From Anaerolineales bacterium (GTDB lineage: Bacteria; Chloroflexota; Anaerolineae; Aggregatilineales; UBA2796), in the NCBI GenBank assembly GCA_015075625.1, contig JABTTZ010000001.1:1798001-1862000 (forward strand): DNA of 64,000 bases, in the 5' to 3' direction. The notes below the pieces were generated by a model that worked only from the letters and a program-made list of their open reading frames with translations, did no database searches and was not told where the DNA came from. Positions 17,089 to 26,156 of this stretch are shown here, piece after piece (within the stretch, counting starts at the first letter, position 1; each line of letters starts with the position of its first letter). A program made the position numbers and the translations under genes.

Positions 17089-17115
17089 TTGAAATAGGGT
17101 CTAATCGTTTATGCT
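17089..17115 (+). promoter_or_regulatory. Weak candidate promoter for degV
   Basis: TTGAAA and TATGCT are separated by 15 bases, about 35 bases before the degV ATG. The spacing is short, so this is only a candidate. Confidence 0.3.
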
Positions 17116-17150
17116 TTAAAAGACGCCAATGAAAAAAAGGATGGTGATCA

Positions 17151-18134
17151 ATGACTCGTCGTGTTCGGATTGTTGTAGACAGCACCGCCGACGTGCCGCC
17201 AGAGTATCTCGCCCGCTATGACATGCGGATGATCCCCGCCTTTGTCAATTTTGGGGCGGAAAGCTACCCCGACGATGGAATCGCCCTCCCCCGCGCGGAG
17301 TTTTACCGCCGTCTTGTCGCCTCAAGCGTCCTCGCCACGACCTCTGCCCCCTCCTTGGGCGTGGCGGTGGATGGCTTGCGGGCGGCGCTGGAAGGGGTCG
17401 ATCACGTCGTCGCCCTGACGCTCTCGACAAACTTCAGCGGGATTCACAATGTTTTTCAACTGGCGGCAAAGGAGATCGATCCAGCGCGGATCACCGTCTA
17501 TGACAGCGGATCGTTGAGCATGGGCGTGGGCTGGCAGGCGCTTGCCGCCGCCGAAGCCGCCGAACAGGGAGCGCCGCCCGATGCCGTGCTGATGGCGATC
17601 CGTGAGGCACGCGCCCGGGTGGAGGTCTGGGCAGCCCCAGACACCCTCGATTATCTGCGGCGGGGCGGGCGGGTGAATGCGCTGGTGGCAGGCGTTGATT
17701 GCAGTACCCTCACTGGTTGGACGGCAACCAGCCTTCTTACAAGAAGGACGGGCGTCGTTCGTTTCCCTTGATCGCCACCGCCTGCCCATCACCACGTATA
17801 TCGTCATAAGCGGGGCTGTTAACCACTGAGGGTCAATCTCGTTGAAAAATGCTGTAAGCCAATAATTCAACTAAAAGACGGTCACCCCGAAACCATCGCC
17901 CGCGCCCGGACGATGCGCAAGGCGACAGAGAAGATTATCGATCTCGCCCGCAGCGCCGCGCCAATCGCCCGCCTTGCCGTAATGCACACCCATTTTCCAG
18001 AGGGCGCAGAGGGCATTCGGGCAGCATTGGGCGATCTTGCGCCGGCGGAGACGATCCTCATTGATGTTGGGGCGGCGACGGGCGTCCAGGTTGGTCCCGG
18101 CGCGTTAGGCGTGGCGCTCTTGCGGGAGCGTTGA
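17151..18134 (+). pseudogene. degV: degV-family fatty-acid-binding protein, split by a repeat insertion
   Basis: DegV proteins bind fatty acids and present them to the fatty acid kinase FakA. The first part (17151-17697) encodes a typical N-terminal domain: VVDSTADVPPEY, then ATTSAPSLG, LSTNFSGIHN and DSGSLSMGVGWQ, up to YLRRGGRVNALVAGV. Repeat copy C then interrupts the frame and brings a stop at 17769-17771. After the repeat the degV frame resumes as PIIQLKDGHPETIARARTM and ends at 18134 with IDVGAATGVQVGPGALGVALL, the normal C-terminus. About seven codons of the expected GSLLQIK-type segment are missing at the junction. A 206-aa truncated product could be made, but it lacks half of the lipid-binding fold, so I call it broken. 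Confidence 0.9.
17698..17856 (-). repeat. MITE-like dispersed repeat, copy C (inside degV)
   Basis: Full-length copy in the opposite orientation to A, B, D and E, from ATTGCAGTACCCTCACTGG to AACGAGATTGACCC (complement) and GCTGTA. There is no obvious target duplication. About 20 bp of degV appear to be lost. Confidence 0.92.
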
Positions 18135-18170
18135 GTAGGTGGGGGCGCATTATATGCGCCCGCCTTCCGT

Positions 18171-19421
18171 TCAGGGCTTAAGTCCAATCGGTGTAAGCTG
18201 ACCCTGCCAAAGTTTGTAACTCAGATAGCGATAGATCTCCCCTTGCAGATTCATTTTCCCTGTCTGTGAATTGAGGACGTCCGCCGGCAGGGGATAGTGC
18301 ACCCCGACAATGGCGGCTGACCAACCATCTTTGGCGGTGTAAACAAGTGGTTCGGTAAATTCGACCTGATGTTCGGTTATCAGCGCCTCAGGCAAAAAGG
18401 TGCGCAGCCGTCCTAGCAGAATATCGCTGGCGCGTAAGGCAAAATCGCGAGAGGGGTAGATCAGCACAATCTGGTGAAATTGCTGTGAACCTTTCTGGCG
18501 GTCAGCCATCGCCATGAGCATATAGGGTGGTAGTGGATCGCCCGCCGAGGAAGGTGTTGATTCGCCCTGAATAGGGGGGATAATGTAGACTTGTAAGAGA
18601 TCAGATAGCTGCTCTCCCGTATCTTTTGGGTAGTAGGCTGGATCAGTCAGTGCTTGAGCAAGGACGGCGTAGTCGGGAGAATCGAGCAAATCAGCCCCCG
18701 TCTCCTTGACCGCTCCGATCATCGCCTTTGCGAGCGTCCAATTACGTCCATTTCCCACCAATCCGGCGAATTCTCCGTTATAGAGTTGAATCCGCTCAGG
18801 CAAACCTATATCGGCTCCGAATGGATCGCCCCTAAATCTATCCGGGGTACCCATTTTGCCATCGTCAAAGCGATGCCAAACAGGGACACTTTCTACATCT
18901 TGTACAGCGAAGCCGCGTTTGGTGAGCGCTTTTGTCACCATATCCAAATCTAAGCCGCTAGAATCATCCCCCAACCGAAAATCAATGAACACGCCGTTCC
19001 GGGGCGAAACACCAAACTCCAAGGCAGCGTTTATGGCGAACCAATTCATGCCAACCACCTCCGGCATGGTGGGCATTAACGCTCGTTCATACGCGACAAA
19101 CTCAGGCGGAGTGGTAATGCGGGACATTGCCCATCGCCATGCTATCTGAATATCTTCATCTTTTTCAAAGGTTTCGAGATCGCTGACTGTCACATTGCCA
19201 ATTCGGGCGATTTCATGAAGATTGACATAGCTAATCACACCAGCCAGGGGATAGTCATCTGAACGCATATCGGGAGTATATGCCAGCAGATGAAGAAATG
19301 GACTGCGGCTGATTGGCGGCTCTCCCTGCGCCATTACTGAAGGAGCAAATACCACCGCCCCGCTTAGGAAAGTAGCCAGCAAGATACTAACCACGATACA
19401 AGTCACTAGGCGTGTACGCAT
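18171..19421 (-). CDS. Exported protein of unknown function
   Basis: I do not recognise the family. The 416-aa product has a clear signal peptide (VTCIVVSILLATFLSGAVVFA, cleavage near VMAQG) and no further membrane helix, so it is probably released or held at the surface. The mature part has recurring short segments such as SYVNLHEIARIGNV and LIYPSRDFALRASDILLGRL, which look like repeated alpha/beta units. AAAGGAT precedes the ATG at 19421. Base composition is slightly more AT-rich than its neighbours. It converges on the broken degV, with a GGGCGCAT-TAT-ATGCGCCC palindrome between them. Confidence 0.7.
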   Translation of the reverse strand: MRTRLVTCIVVSILLATFLSGAVVFAPSVMAQGEPPISRSPFLHLLAYTPDMRSDDYPLAGVISYVNLHEIARIGNVTVSDLETFEKDEDIQIAWRWAMSRITTPPEFVAYERALMPTMPEVVGMNWFAINAALEFGVSPRNGVFIDFRLGDDSSGLDLDMVTKALTKRGFAVQDVESVPVWHRFDDGKMGTPDRFRGDPFGADIGLPERIQLYNGEFAGLVGNGRNWTLAKAMIGAVKETGADLLDSPDYAVLAQALTDPAYYPKDTGEQLSDLLQVYIIPPIQGESTPSSAGDPLPPYMLMAMADRQKGSQQFHQIVLIYPSRDFALRASDILLGRLRTFLPEALITEHQVEFTEPLVYTAKDGWSAAIVGVHYPLPADVLNSQTGKMNLQGEIYRYLSYKLWQGQLTPIGLKP

Positions 19422-19556
19422 GAGCTTTATCCTTTAACTATAGACGTTATACCTTTGCCTCACCCCTTGTCCCCCTTTTCCCACAAGGGGAGAGGGGAAA
19501 ACACGTTCAATTGCATAAGTTCTAAATCTATATGATACAGGACATTCACATGGTCA

Positions 19557-19716
19557 GCTAGTTATTCACCTTACGCAGTTGGGTGTGTTTACCCCGTATT
19601 CATCGAAAGGGGCAGTTTGAGGGGGAAGCCCCCTCAAAAAAGTGCATTCCCTCTCTCCCGCATAGCGGGAGAGAGGGTTAGGGGGTGAGGGTCTGTGCGT
19701 AAGGTGAGTTAGTTAC
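19557..19716 (-). repeat. TIR-bearing repeat II, copy 1
   Basis: The ends are inverted repeats: TTATTCACCTTACGC at the left and GCGTAAGGTGAGTTAGTTAC at the right. The interior holds ACCCCGTATTCATCGAAAGG and GAGGGGGAAGCCCCCTC. Copy 2 at 26157 is the same element in the opposite orientation. With a C-rich repeat at 19459-19499 and a palindromic module at 19813, it fills the 490-bp gap 19422-19911. I see no gene there. Confidence 0.8.
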
Positions 19717-19812
19717 TCTCAAAACAACCCTCTTTACTACCCACTCTTATGGTCAAAAAGAGTGCTATGAATCAAGTCATTATTGATGTTGGCGCGGCGA
19801 CGGGGCGGGTCA

Positions 19813-19850
19813 GGGATGGTTCTCTTAGCCCGCTGCTTTAGCGGCGGGCG
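19813..19850. repeat. Modular palindromic repeat, single module
   Basis: GCCCGCTGCTTTAGCGGCGGGC with TGGTTCTCTTA on its left. It lies between repeat II and the end of the M24-fold gene. Confidence 0.55.
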
Positions 19851-19911
19851 CACGCCATATTCCTTGTGACGCCAGTTATCTCGCCTTTTCAACATGGTTG
19901 TACGTGGCGCG

Positions 19912-21018
19912 TCACATCTGCAAAATGTCGGGACGCTCTAATGTTCCCTCCGGTATGGTGACTTTGATCGTCGGAAAACCGGGCATTGCGGTGAGGATTT
20001 CCACCCCCTCCGACGTGAGCAGGATCGTATCCTCGGATTTCACCCCGCGAATGGAGGGATTCCAGGCGAACGCCTGATTCGGCTGGATGATCGTCGTCAA
20101 GCCCGGGCGAGCCACCACCTCGCGGGGGGCATAACCCGCCGAACCACCCTGATGGTGTTCCTCAATTGCCTCTGGAAAGCCCTCTGCGGCATAGCCCGCT
20201 TTGGCAATCTCAAACATCTCCCCAAGTGTGCGCCCGGCGTGTGTCCCCAAGATCAACTTGGTATCGACACGAGCGCAAGCATCCCGCCGCGCTTTGAGTT
20301 CGCTAGGGATTGCCCCAAAAAAGACAAAGCGCGTTAGGGAAATGACCAAACCTTCGTAGCGAAAGCACATGACGAGCATGGCGTATTTATCGACGGATTT
20401 TCGGGCGGGGAGGGGGTGACGGTATTGGGCAACCCGTTCGTCGCTGGCGACGAGGTTTACGACGCTGATCCCGCCCCGCGCCCGCGCCGCCGAGGTCATA
20501 CGTCCGGCGAGGAGCAGTTCTGAGTCTCCCACTTGGGTGGCGCGAATGGCTTCATCCATCGCATCAGCGGCAAGATGCCCGGCATAGCGGAAACGATCCA
20601 CTTCATCGGGCGATAGCACGCTCCGTAACTCTTGGACAATCGCTGCCCCACCGCCAGAATCCCCAACGGCGCGTTTCCCTTCGGTCAGGGTAATCAGTGC
20701 CTGCCCTTTGTCGTACCATTTTTCAACGACGAACTCGAAGCCCAACGCCTCTAAGCCCTGTTCATCACGAAGGCGCGGCATCTCAATTGTATCGGTGAGG
20801 GCATAGGCATGATCCATCGTCACAAGAAGGGAAACTGGGCTGGTATCTGTCGCCTCATGGATGTAGGTGAGCGCCCCCGCTGTCAGCCAGGCAATGGTGG
20901 CGTTTTGGGTGATGTGCAGCGCATCGATATTGGCAGCAACCATCCGCGCCCGCAGACGGTCAAGTTTGGAATCGACTTCGGGTTTGCGAGCAGCCCGATC
21001 CGTGAGAAAGTCAATCAT
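19912..21018 (-). CDS. M24-fold (creatinase/aminopeptidase-like) protein lacking the usual metal ligands
   Basis: The protein has the two-domain plan of Xaa-Pro peptidases and creatinases: an N-terminal creatinase-like domain (residues ~1-135) and a pita-bread C-terminal domain. The canonical Asp-Asp-His-Glu-Glu ligand set is mostly absent. The first Asp strand reads AMLVMCFRYEG, the strand with the second Asp reads LTRFVFFG, and the usual FTxEPG strand reads FAWNPSIRG. The HHQGGSAGYAPRE region keeps a His, as in creatinase. This suggests either metal-independent hydrolysis like creatinase or a non-peptidase role. It lies 193 bp downstream of lpdA in the same direction, so it may be read from the glycine operon. 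Confidence 0.75.
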   Translation of the reverse strand: MIDFLTDRAARKPEVDSKLDRLRARMVAANIDALHITQNATIAWLTAGALTYIHEATDTSPVSLLVTMDHAYALTDTIEMPRLRDEQGLEALGFEFVVEKWYDKGQALITLTEGKRAVGDSGGGAAIVQELRSVLSPDEVDRFRYAGHLAADAMDEAIRATQVGDSELLLAGRMTSAARARGGISVVNLVASDERVAQYRHPLPARKSVDKYAMLVMCFRYEGLVISLTRFVFFGAIPSELKARRDACARVDTKLILGTHAGRTLGEMFEIAKAGYAAEGFPEAIEEHHQGGSAGYAPREVVARPGLTTIIQPNQAFAWNPSIRGVKSEDTILLTSEGVEILTAMPGFPTIKVTIPEGTLERPDILQM

Positions 21019-21107
21019 GGCTGAGCAGCATCCTTATTTTTTGAGATTCTTAGATGTGTATCTGACGCCATCCTCTCCTAAAGGAGGGCGAAGAAGATTT
21101 TAGAAAT

Positions 21108-21185
21108 TTACCCCGTTCCGCGTGGATAGGGAAAGGGGTAACTTCCTTCCCCCTCTCCGTTTAGGGAAAGGGGCATGGGGGGGAT
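21108..21185. repeat. Polypyrimidine/hairpin intergenic repeat
   Basis: TAGGGAAAGGGGTAACTTCC and CCCCCTCTCCGTTTAGGGAA form a foldback between lpdA and the M24-fold gene. It is the same class as the element at 1174. Confidence 0.45.
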
Positions 21186-21210
21186 GTGAAATGACGTGTA
21201 GTTATCGCCC

Positions 21211-22611
21211 TTACAGGTTGATCATATGCCCTTCGAGTCCGTGCGCCACTTCCATAAGCGCTTCGCTTAGCGTGGGGTGAGCATGGACATTGCGGGCAAG
21301 CTCTGCGGGAGTCAGTTCCCACATTTGGGCAAGGGTTAACTCTGGGAGCAGTTCGGTGACGCTGGGTCCAATCAGGTGTCCGCCGAGAAACTCGCCATAC
21401 TTGGCATCGCTGATCAGCTTGACAAAGCCGGCTGTTTCGCCCATGCCCAACGCCTTGCCGTTCGCCTGCCAGGGGAATTTGGCGACCTTGATCTCGTAGC
21501 CTTTTTCCCTCGCCTGCTTTTCCGTATAGCCAAAACTGGCAACCTGTGGCTGACAGTAGGTGCAGCGCGGCATCATGATGTAATTGAGCGGCATCGTTTC
21601 GACGCCAGCAATCGTCTCGGCGGCAATGATTCCCTGCGCACTAGCAACATGTGCCAGCGCCAACTTCGCCGTAATATCGCCAATGGCGTAGACGCCGGGG
21701 ACATTGGTACGGAGGTGATCATCGACATCGATCCACCCGCGTTCGGTCAGTTTGACGCCCGTTTTTTCCAGCCCATAGCCTTCCGTGCGCGGACGCCAGC
21801 CTAATGCTTGTAAGACCCATTCAGCGCGGAGCGTCTCCACCTTGCCATCACGGGTGACGGTGACAGTCACGCCGTCTTTGTCCTCGTCAATCTTATCCAC
21901 CCGCGTTCCGGTGAGCAGGCTGACGCCCATCTTCTTGTATTGGCGCTCCATCTCTTTGGAGACTTCCTCATCCTCTAAGGGGAGAACGTTGGGCATGAAC
22001 TCCACGACGGTGACCTGAACGCCGTAATTGTGCATGACATAGGCGAACTCCATGCCAATTGCACCCGCGCCGGCAATGATGATGCTCTTGGGGAGCGTCT
22101 CGGAGAGAATCACCTCAAGGTAGGTTTTGACCCGTTCGGTTACTTTGGTGTTGGGGAGCATCCGCACTTCGCTGCCGGTGGCGAGAATGACATTTTTTGC
22201 GTTCAGCGTTTCCCTCTTGCCACCACCTAAATCAACCTCCAGCGTCGTTGCCGAAGTGAACGATCCCCACCCTTCATAGGTATCGATTTTATTCTTCTTC
22301 ATCAGGGATTTGACGCCCTTCACCAAGCGATCCGATGTGCTGCGGCTGCGCTTGTGGGCAACGCTGTAATCAAACTGAACCTCACCACTGATGGTGAAGC
22401 CAAATTCAGCGGCGCGGTGTTTGACAATGTGCGCCAGTTCCGCATTGTGGAGCAGCGCCTTGGAGGGGATGCAGCCAACATTCAGGCAGATTCCCCCCCA
22501 CCATTGCTTTTCAATAATCGCTGTCTTTAGCCCTAATTGTGCGGCGCGAATGGCGGCAACATAGCCACCGGGACCCGCCCCTAAGACAACGACATCGTAG
22601 TTTTGTGCCAT
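21211..22611 (-). CDS. lpdA: Dihydrolipoyl dehydrogenase (E3 / glycine-cleavage L protein)
   Basis: This FAD flavoprotein reoxidises dihydrolipoamide with NAD+, serving the glycine cleavage system and possibly 2-oxoacid dehydrogenases. FAD binding is by [19 protein letters not shown]. The redox-active pair is in [16 protein letters not shown] (CLNVGC). The NAD domain contains [13 protein letters not shown], the second FAD motif is GVYAIGDIT, and the catalytic His-Glu pair lies in [14 protein letters not shown]. At 466 aa the length is normal. The ATG follows the gcvPB stop by two bases, so it is the fourth gene of the gcv operon and is most likely dedicated to glycine cleavage. Confidence 0.96.
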   Translation of the reverse strand: MAQNYDVVVLGAGPGGYVAAIRAAQLGLKTAIIEKQWWGGICLNVGCIPSKALLHNAELAHIVKHRAAEFGFTISGEVQFDYSVAHKRSRSTSDRLVKGVKSLMKKNKIDTYEGWGSFTSATTLEVDLGGGKRETLNAKNVILATGSEVRMLPNTKVTERVKTYLEVILSETLPKSIIIAGAGAIGMEFAYVMHNYGVQVTVVEFMPNVLPLEDEEVSKEMERQYKKMGVSLLTGTRVDKIDEDKDGVTVTVTRDGKVETLRAEWVLQALGWRPRTEGYGLEKTGVKLTERGWIDVDDHLRTNVPGVYAIGDITAKLALAHVASAQGIIAAETIAGVETMPLNYIMMPRCTYCQPQVASFGYTEKQAREKGYEIKVAKFPWQANGKALGMGETAGFVKLISDAKYGEFLGGHLIGPSVTELLPELTLAQMWELTPAELARNVHAHPTLSEALMEVAHGLEGHMINL

Positions 22612-22613
22612 CG

Positions 22614-24116
22614 TTATGCATCCTCTTTATCTAGGTAGGCGGGGCGGCAGCACAAGACAAGCTGTTTCGCCGCCAAAACTTCGTCCACGCGGCTGACGGG
22701 CGTCCCGTGCGGCGCACTATGCAAGAGATCGGGGTTTTCCCGCGCCTCGTTTGCAATACGCTTCATCACACCGATGAAGTTATCGAGCGTCTCTTTCGTC
22801 TCGCTCTCCGTCGGCTCAATGAGCAGCGCTTCGGGGACGATGAGCGGGAAGTAGTTTGTTGGCGGGTGAATCCCATAATCCATCAGCCGCTTGGAAATAT
22901 CGAGGGCGTGAATGTCTGGCGCATCTTTAAAGCGCCCTTCAATGACGACCTCATGCCCACACATCCGATTGTAGGGGACGGTATATGTCTCTGCCAGTTC
23001 AACACGTACATAGTTCGCATTGAGGACGGCATGGCGGCTGATCGCTTCCAAGCCCTCTGCCCCGTGCAGCATGATGTAGGTGTAAGCGCGGATGTGCATC
23101 CCAAAGTTGCCGTGAAATGCCTTCAAACGCCCGATGCTTTTTTCCGGCATGTGCCAGCCATACAACGGCGCTTCCCCGCCTTTGCCTTCCTCACGGATTG
23201 CCACAATCGGACCCGGCAGGTAAGGCAGCAGCCTTTCGCTGACGGCAACAGGACCCGAACCGGGACCGCCGCCGCCGTGCGGGGTGCTGAATGTTTTATG
23301 CAGGTTGTAGTGCATCACATCAAAGCCGAGCGTGCCGGGCTTTAAGACCCCAAGCAAGGCGTTCATGTTTGCGCCGTCCATGTAGAGCAGCCCGCCGCAG
23401 GCATGGACGATCTGGATGATTTCCTCGACATTTTTATCGATCAAGCCGAGCGTGCTAGGGACGGTGATCATCATGCCCGCCACTGTGTCATCGGCTGCTT
23501 TACGGAGCGCTTCCAGATCAACATCGCCATTGGCATCGGAAGGCAGTTCAACAACGGTATACCCTGCCATCGTGGAGGTTGCTGGATTTGTTCCGTGAGC
23601 GCTGTTGGGGACGAGGATTTTCGTCCGCTTTGTATCGCCCCGCTCAAGGTGATAAGCGCGGATCATCAGGATTCCGGCAAATTCGCCATGCGCTCCTGCC
23701 GCGGGCTGAAGGCTGACTCCGGCAAAGCCGACGATCTCTGCCAACCACTGTTGAAGGGTGTACATAAGCGCCAAATTGCCTTGCGTCGTCGCCTCGTCTT
23801 GGAGCGGGTGGGAGAGGGCGAAGCCGGGCAAACGGGCGGTATCTTCGTCAATCTTCGGGTTGTATTTCATCGTACAGCTGCCGAGTGGGTAAAACCCTTT
23901 GTCGATGCTGTGATTTAACCCGCTCAGTTTGACAAAATGGCGCACCACATCCAGTTCGGAAACCTCTGGAAGGTCAAGGTCATGGCGCAGAAGATGGGCG
24001 GGAAGGGCTGTTTGTGGCACATCGCATTGGGTCAGAAGGGTGGAAACATTCCGCCCGGGTGAGCCAAGATCATAAATCAGTGGCTCAAGGATGATCAGTT
24101 CTTTTGTCGCGTCCAT
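22614..24116 (-). CDS. gcvPB: Glycine dehydrogenase (decarboxylating) subunit 2
   Basis: This is the PLP-carrying half of the two-subunit P protein, which decarboxylates glycine and passes the aminomethyl group to lipoyl-GcvH. The PLP lysine lies in [20 protein letters not shown], and the glycine-rich loop after it is intact. Other family segments are [15 protein letters not shown] near the N-terminus and [14 protein letters not shown]. At 500 aa it has the usual length for the split form. It lies 15 bases after gcvPA and 2 before lpdA, so it is translated from the riboswitch-controlled mRNA. Confidence 0.96.
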   Translation of the reverse strand: MDATKELIILEPLIYDLGSPGRNVSTLLTQCDVPQTALPAHLLRHDLDLPEVSELDVVRHFVKLSGLNHSIDKGFYPLGSCTMKYNPKIDEDTARLPGFALSHPLQDEATTQGNLALMYTLQQWLAEIVGFAGVSLQPAAGAHGEFAGILMIRAYHLERGDTKRTKILVPNSAHGTNPATSTMAGYTVVELPSDANGDVDLEALRKAADDTVAGMMITVPSTLGLIDKNVEEIIQIVHACGGLLYMDGANMNALLGVLKPGTLGFDVMHYNLHKTFSTPHGGGGPGSGPVAVSERLLPYLPGPIVAIREEGKGGEAPLYGWHMPEKSIGRLKAFHGNFGMHIRAYTYIMLHGAEGLEAISRHAVLNANYVRVELAETYTVPYNRMCGHEVVIEGRFKDAPDIHALDISKRLMDYGIHPPTNYFPLIVPEALLIEPTESETKETLDNFIGVMKRIANEARENPDLLHSAPHGTPVSRVDEVLAAKQLVLCCRPAYLDKEDA

Positions 24117-24131
24117 GGTGTTTTTCTACCT

Positions 24132-25484
24132 TTACACCTTTGCCGACTCCGCCACACGGCGTAAGCCTTCGATCAGGTCGTCAATTTCAGCCTTTGTGTT
24201 TGTCTCTGTCACCGCGATGAGCATTTGTCCGGCACGGTCAGGGTATTCCGCCCCCAAATCATAGCCGCCGAGGATGGCGTACTCGTCATAGAGAAACTGG
24301 TTCACATGGCTGATGGGTTTCGGGCAGGTGACAACGAATTCGTTGAAGAAGGGGTAGCGCATGTTCACGTTGTACCCTTCCAGAGCGGCAATCCGTTCGG
24401 CGGCGTAATGCGCCTTGTGGTAGCACAGTTCTGCCACACGGCGGACACCGTGCTTGCCCATAAGAGCAAGGTAAATACAGCCCGCCAGCGCCATCAACCC
24501 CTGATTGGTGCAAATATTGCTCGTCGCCTTTTCACGACGAATGTCTTGTTCGCGGGGGCGGAGCGTCATGACGTATGCCTTGCGCCCGTCGCCATCCACC
24601 GTCTCGCCAACGATCCGTCCGGCAATTTTGCGGACATATTCGGTGCGGGTGGCGAAGAAGCCCACATAGGGACCGCCAAAGCTGAGCGGGATACCCAAAC
24701 TTTGCCCCTCGCCCACAACAATATCTGCCCCGAATGCCCCAGGGGGGGTGAGCAAGCCGAGGGCGATAGGGTAGGTGACGATGCACAGCAGCGCCCCGAC
24801 CTTGTGAACTTTCTCTGCCAAGCCCTTGAAATCTTCGATCTGACCCAAGAAGTTGGGGTATTGGACAACAAAGAGCGCGGTTGAATCGTCAATCATGTCT
24901 TCAAGGTCTTCAAGGGTTGCCAAGCCCTTATCCCCCACAAAGCGAACGCCTGTCCCTTGATGATAGGTACGGGCGACGGCGCGGTATTGGGGGTGAACGT
25001 TCGGGCTGAGGATGACCTTGTGGCGTTTGCCTTTGCCGTGCTGGATCGCCATAGTCACTGCCTCCGCCAGCGCCGTTGCGCCGTCGTAGTGGCTGGCGTT
25101 TGCCACATCCATGCCGGTGAGCGCGGCAATCATGCTCTGCCATTCAAAGATCGCTTGGAGAGTTCCTTGCGAAACCTCTGGTTGGTAGGGCGTGTATGCC
25201 GTATAGAACTCGCCACGTAACAGCATGTGGTTCACCGCGCTTGGCGAGTAATGGTTATACGCGCCAGCACCCAAGAACATGGCATGGGAGGCGGCAGAGG
25301 CGTTCGCTCCGGCTAAGCCTTGCAGTTCCCAGAGGGTTTCCATCTCGCTTTTGGGGTGGGGGATGTCCAGCGCCGGAAAACGCTGACCTTCCGGCACGGC
25401 GTCAAATAAATCTTCGAGGCGGGTAATGCCGATCCGTGCCAGCATTGCCGCACGGTCTGCCTCGGTGTGGGGAATGTATGCCAT
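24132..25484 (-). CDS. gcvPA: Glycine dehydrogenase (decarboxylating) subunit 1
   Basis: This is the partner half of the split P protein and completes the glycine decarboxylase active site with GcvPB. It begins MAYIPHTEADRAAMLARIG, typical of GcvPA, and contains FLGAGAYNHYSPSAVNHML, YTPYQPEVSQGTLQAIFEWQ, and EGQSLGIPLSFGGPYVGFFA. The 450-aa length matches the family. The split form is common in Chloroflexota, Firmicutes and archaea. It is the second gene of the operon, 54 bases after gcvH. Confidence 0.96.
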   Translation of the reverse strand: MAYIPHTEADRAAMLARIGITRLEDLFDAVPEGQRFPALDIPHPKSEMETLWELQGLAGANASAASHAMFLGAGAYNHYSPSAVNHMLLRGEFYTAYTPYQPEVSQGTLQAIFEWQSMIAALTGMDVANASHYDGATALAEAVTMAIQHGKGKRHKVILSPNVHPQYRAVARTYHQGTGVRFVGDKGLATLEDLEDMIDDSTALFVVQYPNFLGQIEDFKGLAEKVHKVGALLCIVTYPIALGLLTPPGAFGADIVVGEGQSLGIPLSFGGPYVGFFATRTEYVRKIAGRIVGETVDGDGRKAYVMTLRPREQDIRREKATSNICTNQGLMALAGCIYLALMGKHGVRRVAELCYHKAHYAAERIAALEGYNVNMRYPFFNEFVVTCPKPISHVNQFLYDEYAILGGYDLGAEYPDRAGQMLIAVTETNTKAEIDDLIEGLRRVAESAKV

Positions 25485-25538
25485 CGTTGAAGCTCTTTTA
25501 CTGCTTATTCACGTATATAGGTGGTTCGTACAGTGTGT

Positions 25539-25934
25539 TTAGCCGCGCTCGTCGCAATAGGCGGCGTAGGCGTCAGCGCTCATTAAAGCATCTAATTCGG
25601 AAAGATTATTGGGCTTGATGCGGACGAGCCATGCCTCGCCAAAGGGATCACTATTCACCTTTTCCGGGGCATCTTCAAGGCTGCTGTTGACGGCGGTGAC
25701 AACGCCGCTGATCGGCGCATTTAGGTCGGAAGCTGCTTTCACGCTTTCAATCGTGCCGAAACTCTCACCCGCCTTCAGAACTGCCCCAACAGCAGGGAGT
25801 TCGACAAAGACAATATCGGAGAGGGCGTCTTGGGCGTAATCGCTGACGCCAAAAACTGCCTCCTCACCATCAAGGCGTACCCACTCATCAGATTTAGCGT
25901 ACTTACATTCGGCGGGCGTTTTGAACGTACTCAT
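25539..25934 (-). CDS. gcvH: Glycine cleavage system H protein
   Basis: The lipoyl carrier of the glycine cleavage system shuttles the aminomethyl group between the P, T and L proteins. The lipoylated Lys is in FGTIESVKAASDLNAPISG, at the usual hairpin. It begins STFKTPAECKYAKSDEWV after the ATG at 25934, with AGGAG ten bases upstream. A TTG six bases further upstream is in frame but sits too close to AGGAG. It is the first gene behind the glycine riboswitch. No gcvT is found in the operon or in the window, so the T protein must be encoded elsewhere. Confidence 0.95.
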   Translation of the reverse strand: MSTFKTPAECKYAKSDEWVRLDGEEAVFGVSDYAQDALSDIVFVELPAVGAVLKAGESFGTIESVKAASDLNAPISGVVTAVNSSLEDAPEKVNSDPFGEAWLVRIKPNNLSELDALMSADAYAAYCDERG

Positions 25935-25971
25935 AAACAATCATCTCCTAAATGTGTGCATCACCATAAAC

Positions 25972-26003
25972 AAAAAAGGGACACACTGCCTGCGGTGTGT
26001 CCC
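25972..26003 (-). terminator. Intrinsic terminator of the glycine riboswitch
   Basis: On the minus strand GGGACACAC and GTGTGTCCC form a perfect 9-bp stem with an 8-base loop, followed directly by TTTTTTG. It sits between the aptamer and gcvH, as expected for an expression platform that aborts transcription when glycine is low. Confidence 0.92.
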
Positions 26004-26136
26004 TGTCTGACCAGAGAAACGAACACGGCGAGTCCCTGTACCTGAGAGTTTCACCCCCCACATTGGCGTGGTAGAGGGTTTGCCCCTTCGGTGCTTATCA
26101 TGCTTGTTGCAGAGCATGGTAAGGCTCTCCTCAGCG
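26004..26136 (-). promoter_or_regulatory. Glycine riboswitch (single aptamer)
   Basis: The minus-strand transcript contains the class hallmarks in order: GGAGAGCC, GCACCGAAGGGGCAAACCC, a short hairpin arm with TACCACGCCAATGTGGGGG, then AAACTCTCAGGTACAGGGAC. The span allows only one complete glycine aptamer, with a short extra stem (TTTCTCTGGTCAGA) next to the terminator. By analogy with gcv riboswitches it should act as an ON switch: glycine binding prevents terminator formation and lets gcvH-gcvPA-gcvPB-lpdA be transcribed. Confidence 0.93.
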
Positions 26137-26156
26137 TGCGTTGGGTTATCCCAAAT

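Noticed and set aside
17698-17856. Group I/II intron in degV
   Set aside because: At 159 bases it is far too short. It lacks intron domain V/catalytic core signals, and about 20 bases of coding sequence are missing at the site.
17322-17870. A 182-codon minus-strand frame crossing degV and repeat copy C
   Set aside because: It is antisense to degV and only exists because the repeat is open in that frame.
18146-18164. GGGCGCAT-TAT-ATGCGCCC palindrome between degV and the exported-protein gene as a terminator
   Set aside because: The stem is good but neither strand has a U-tract after it; it may still act as a bidirectional stop.
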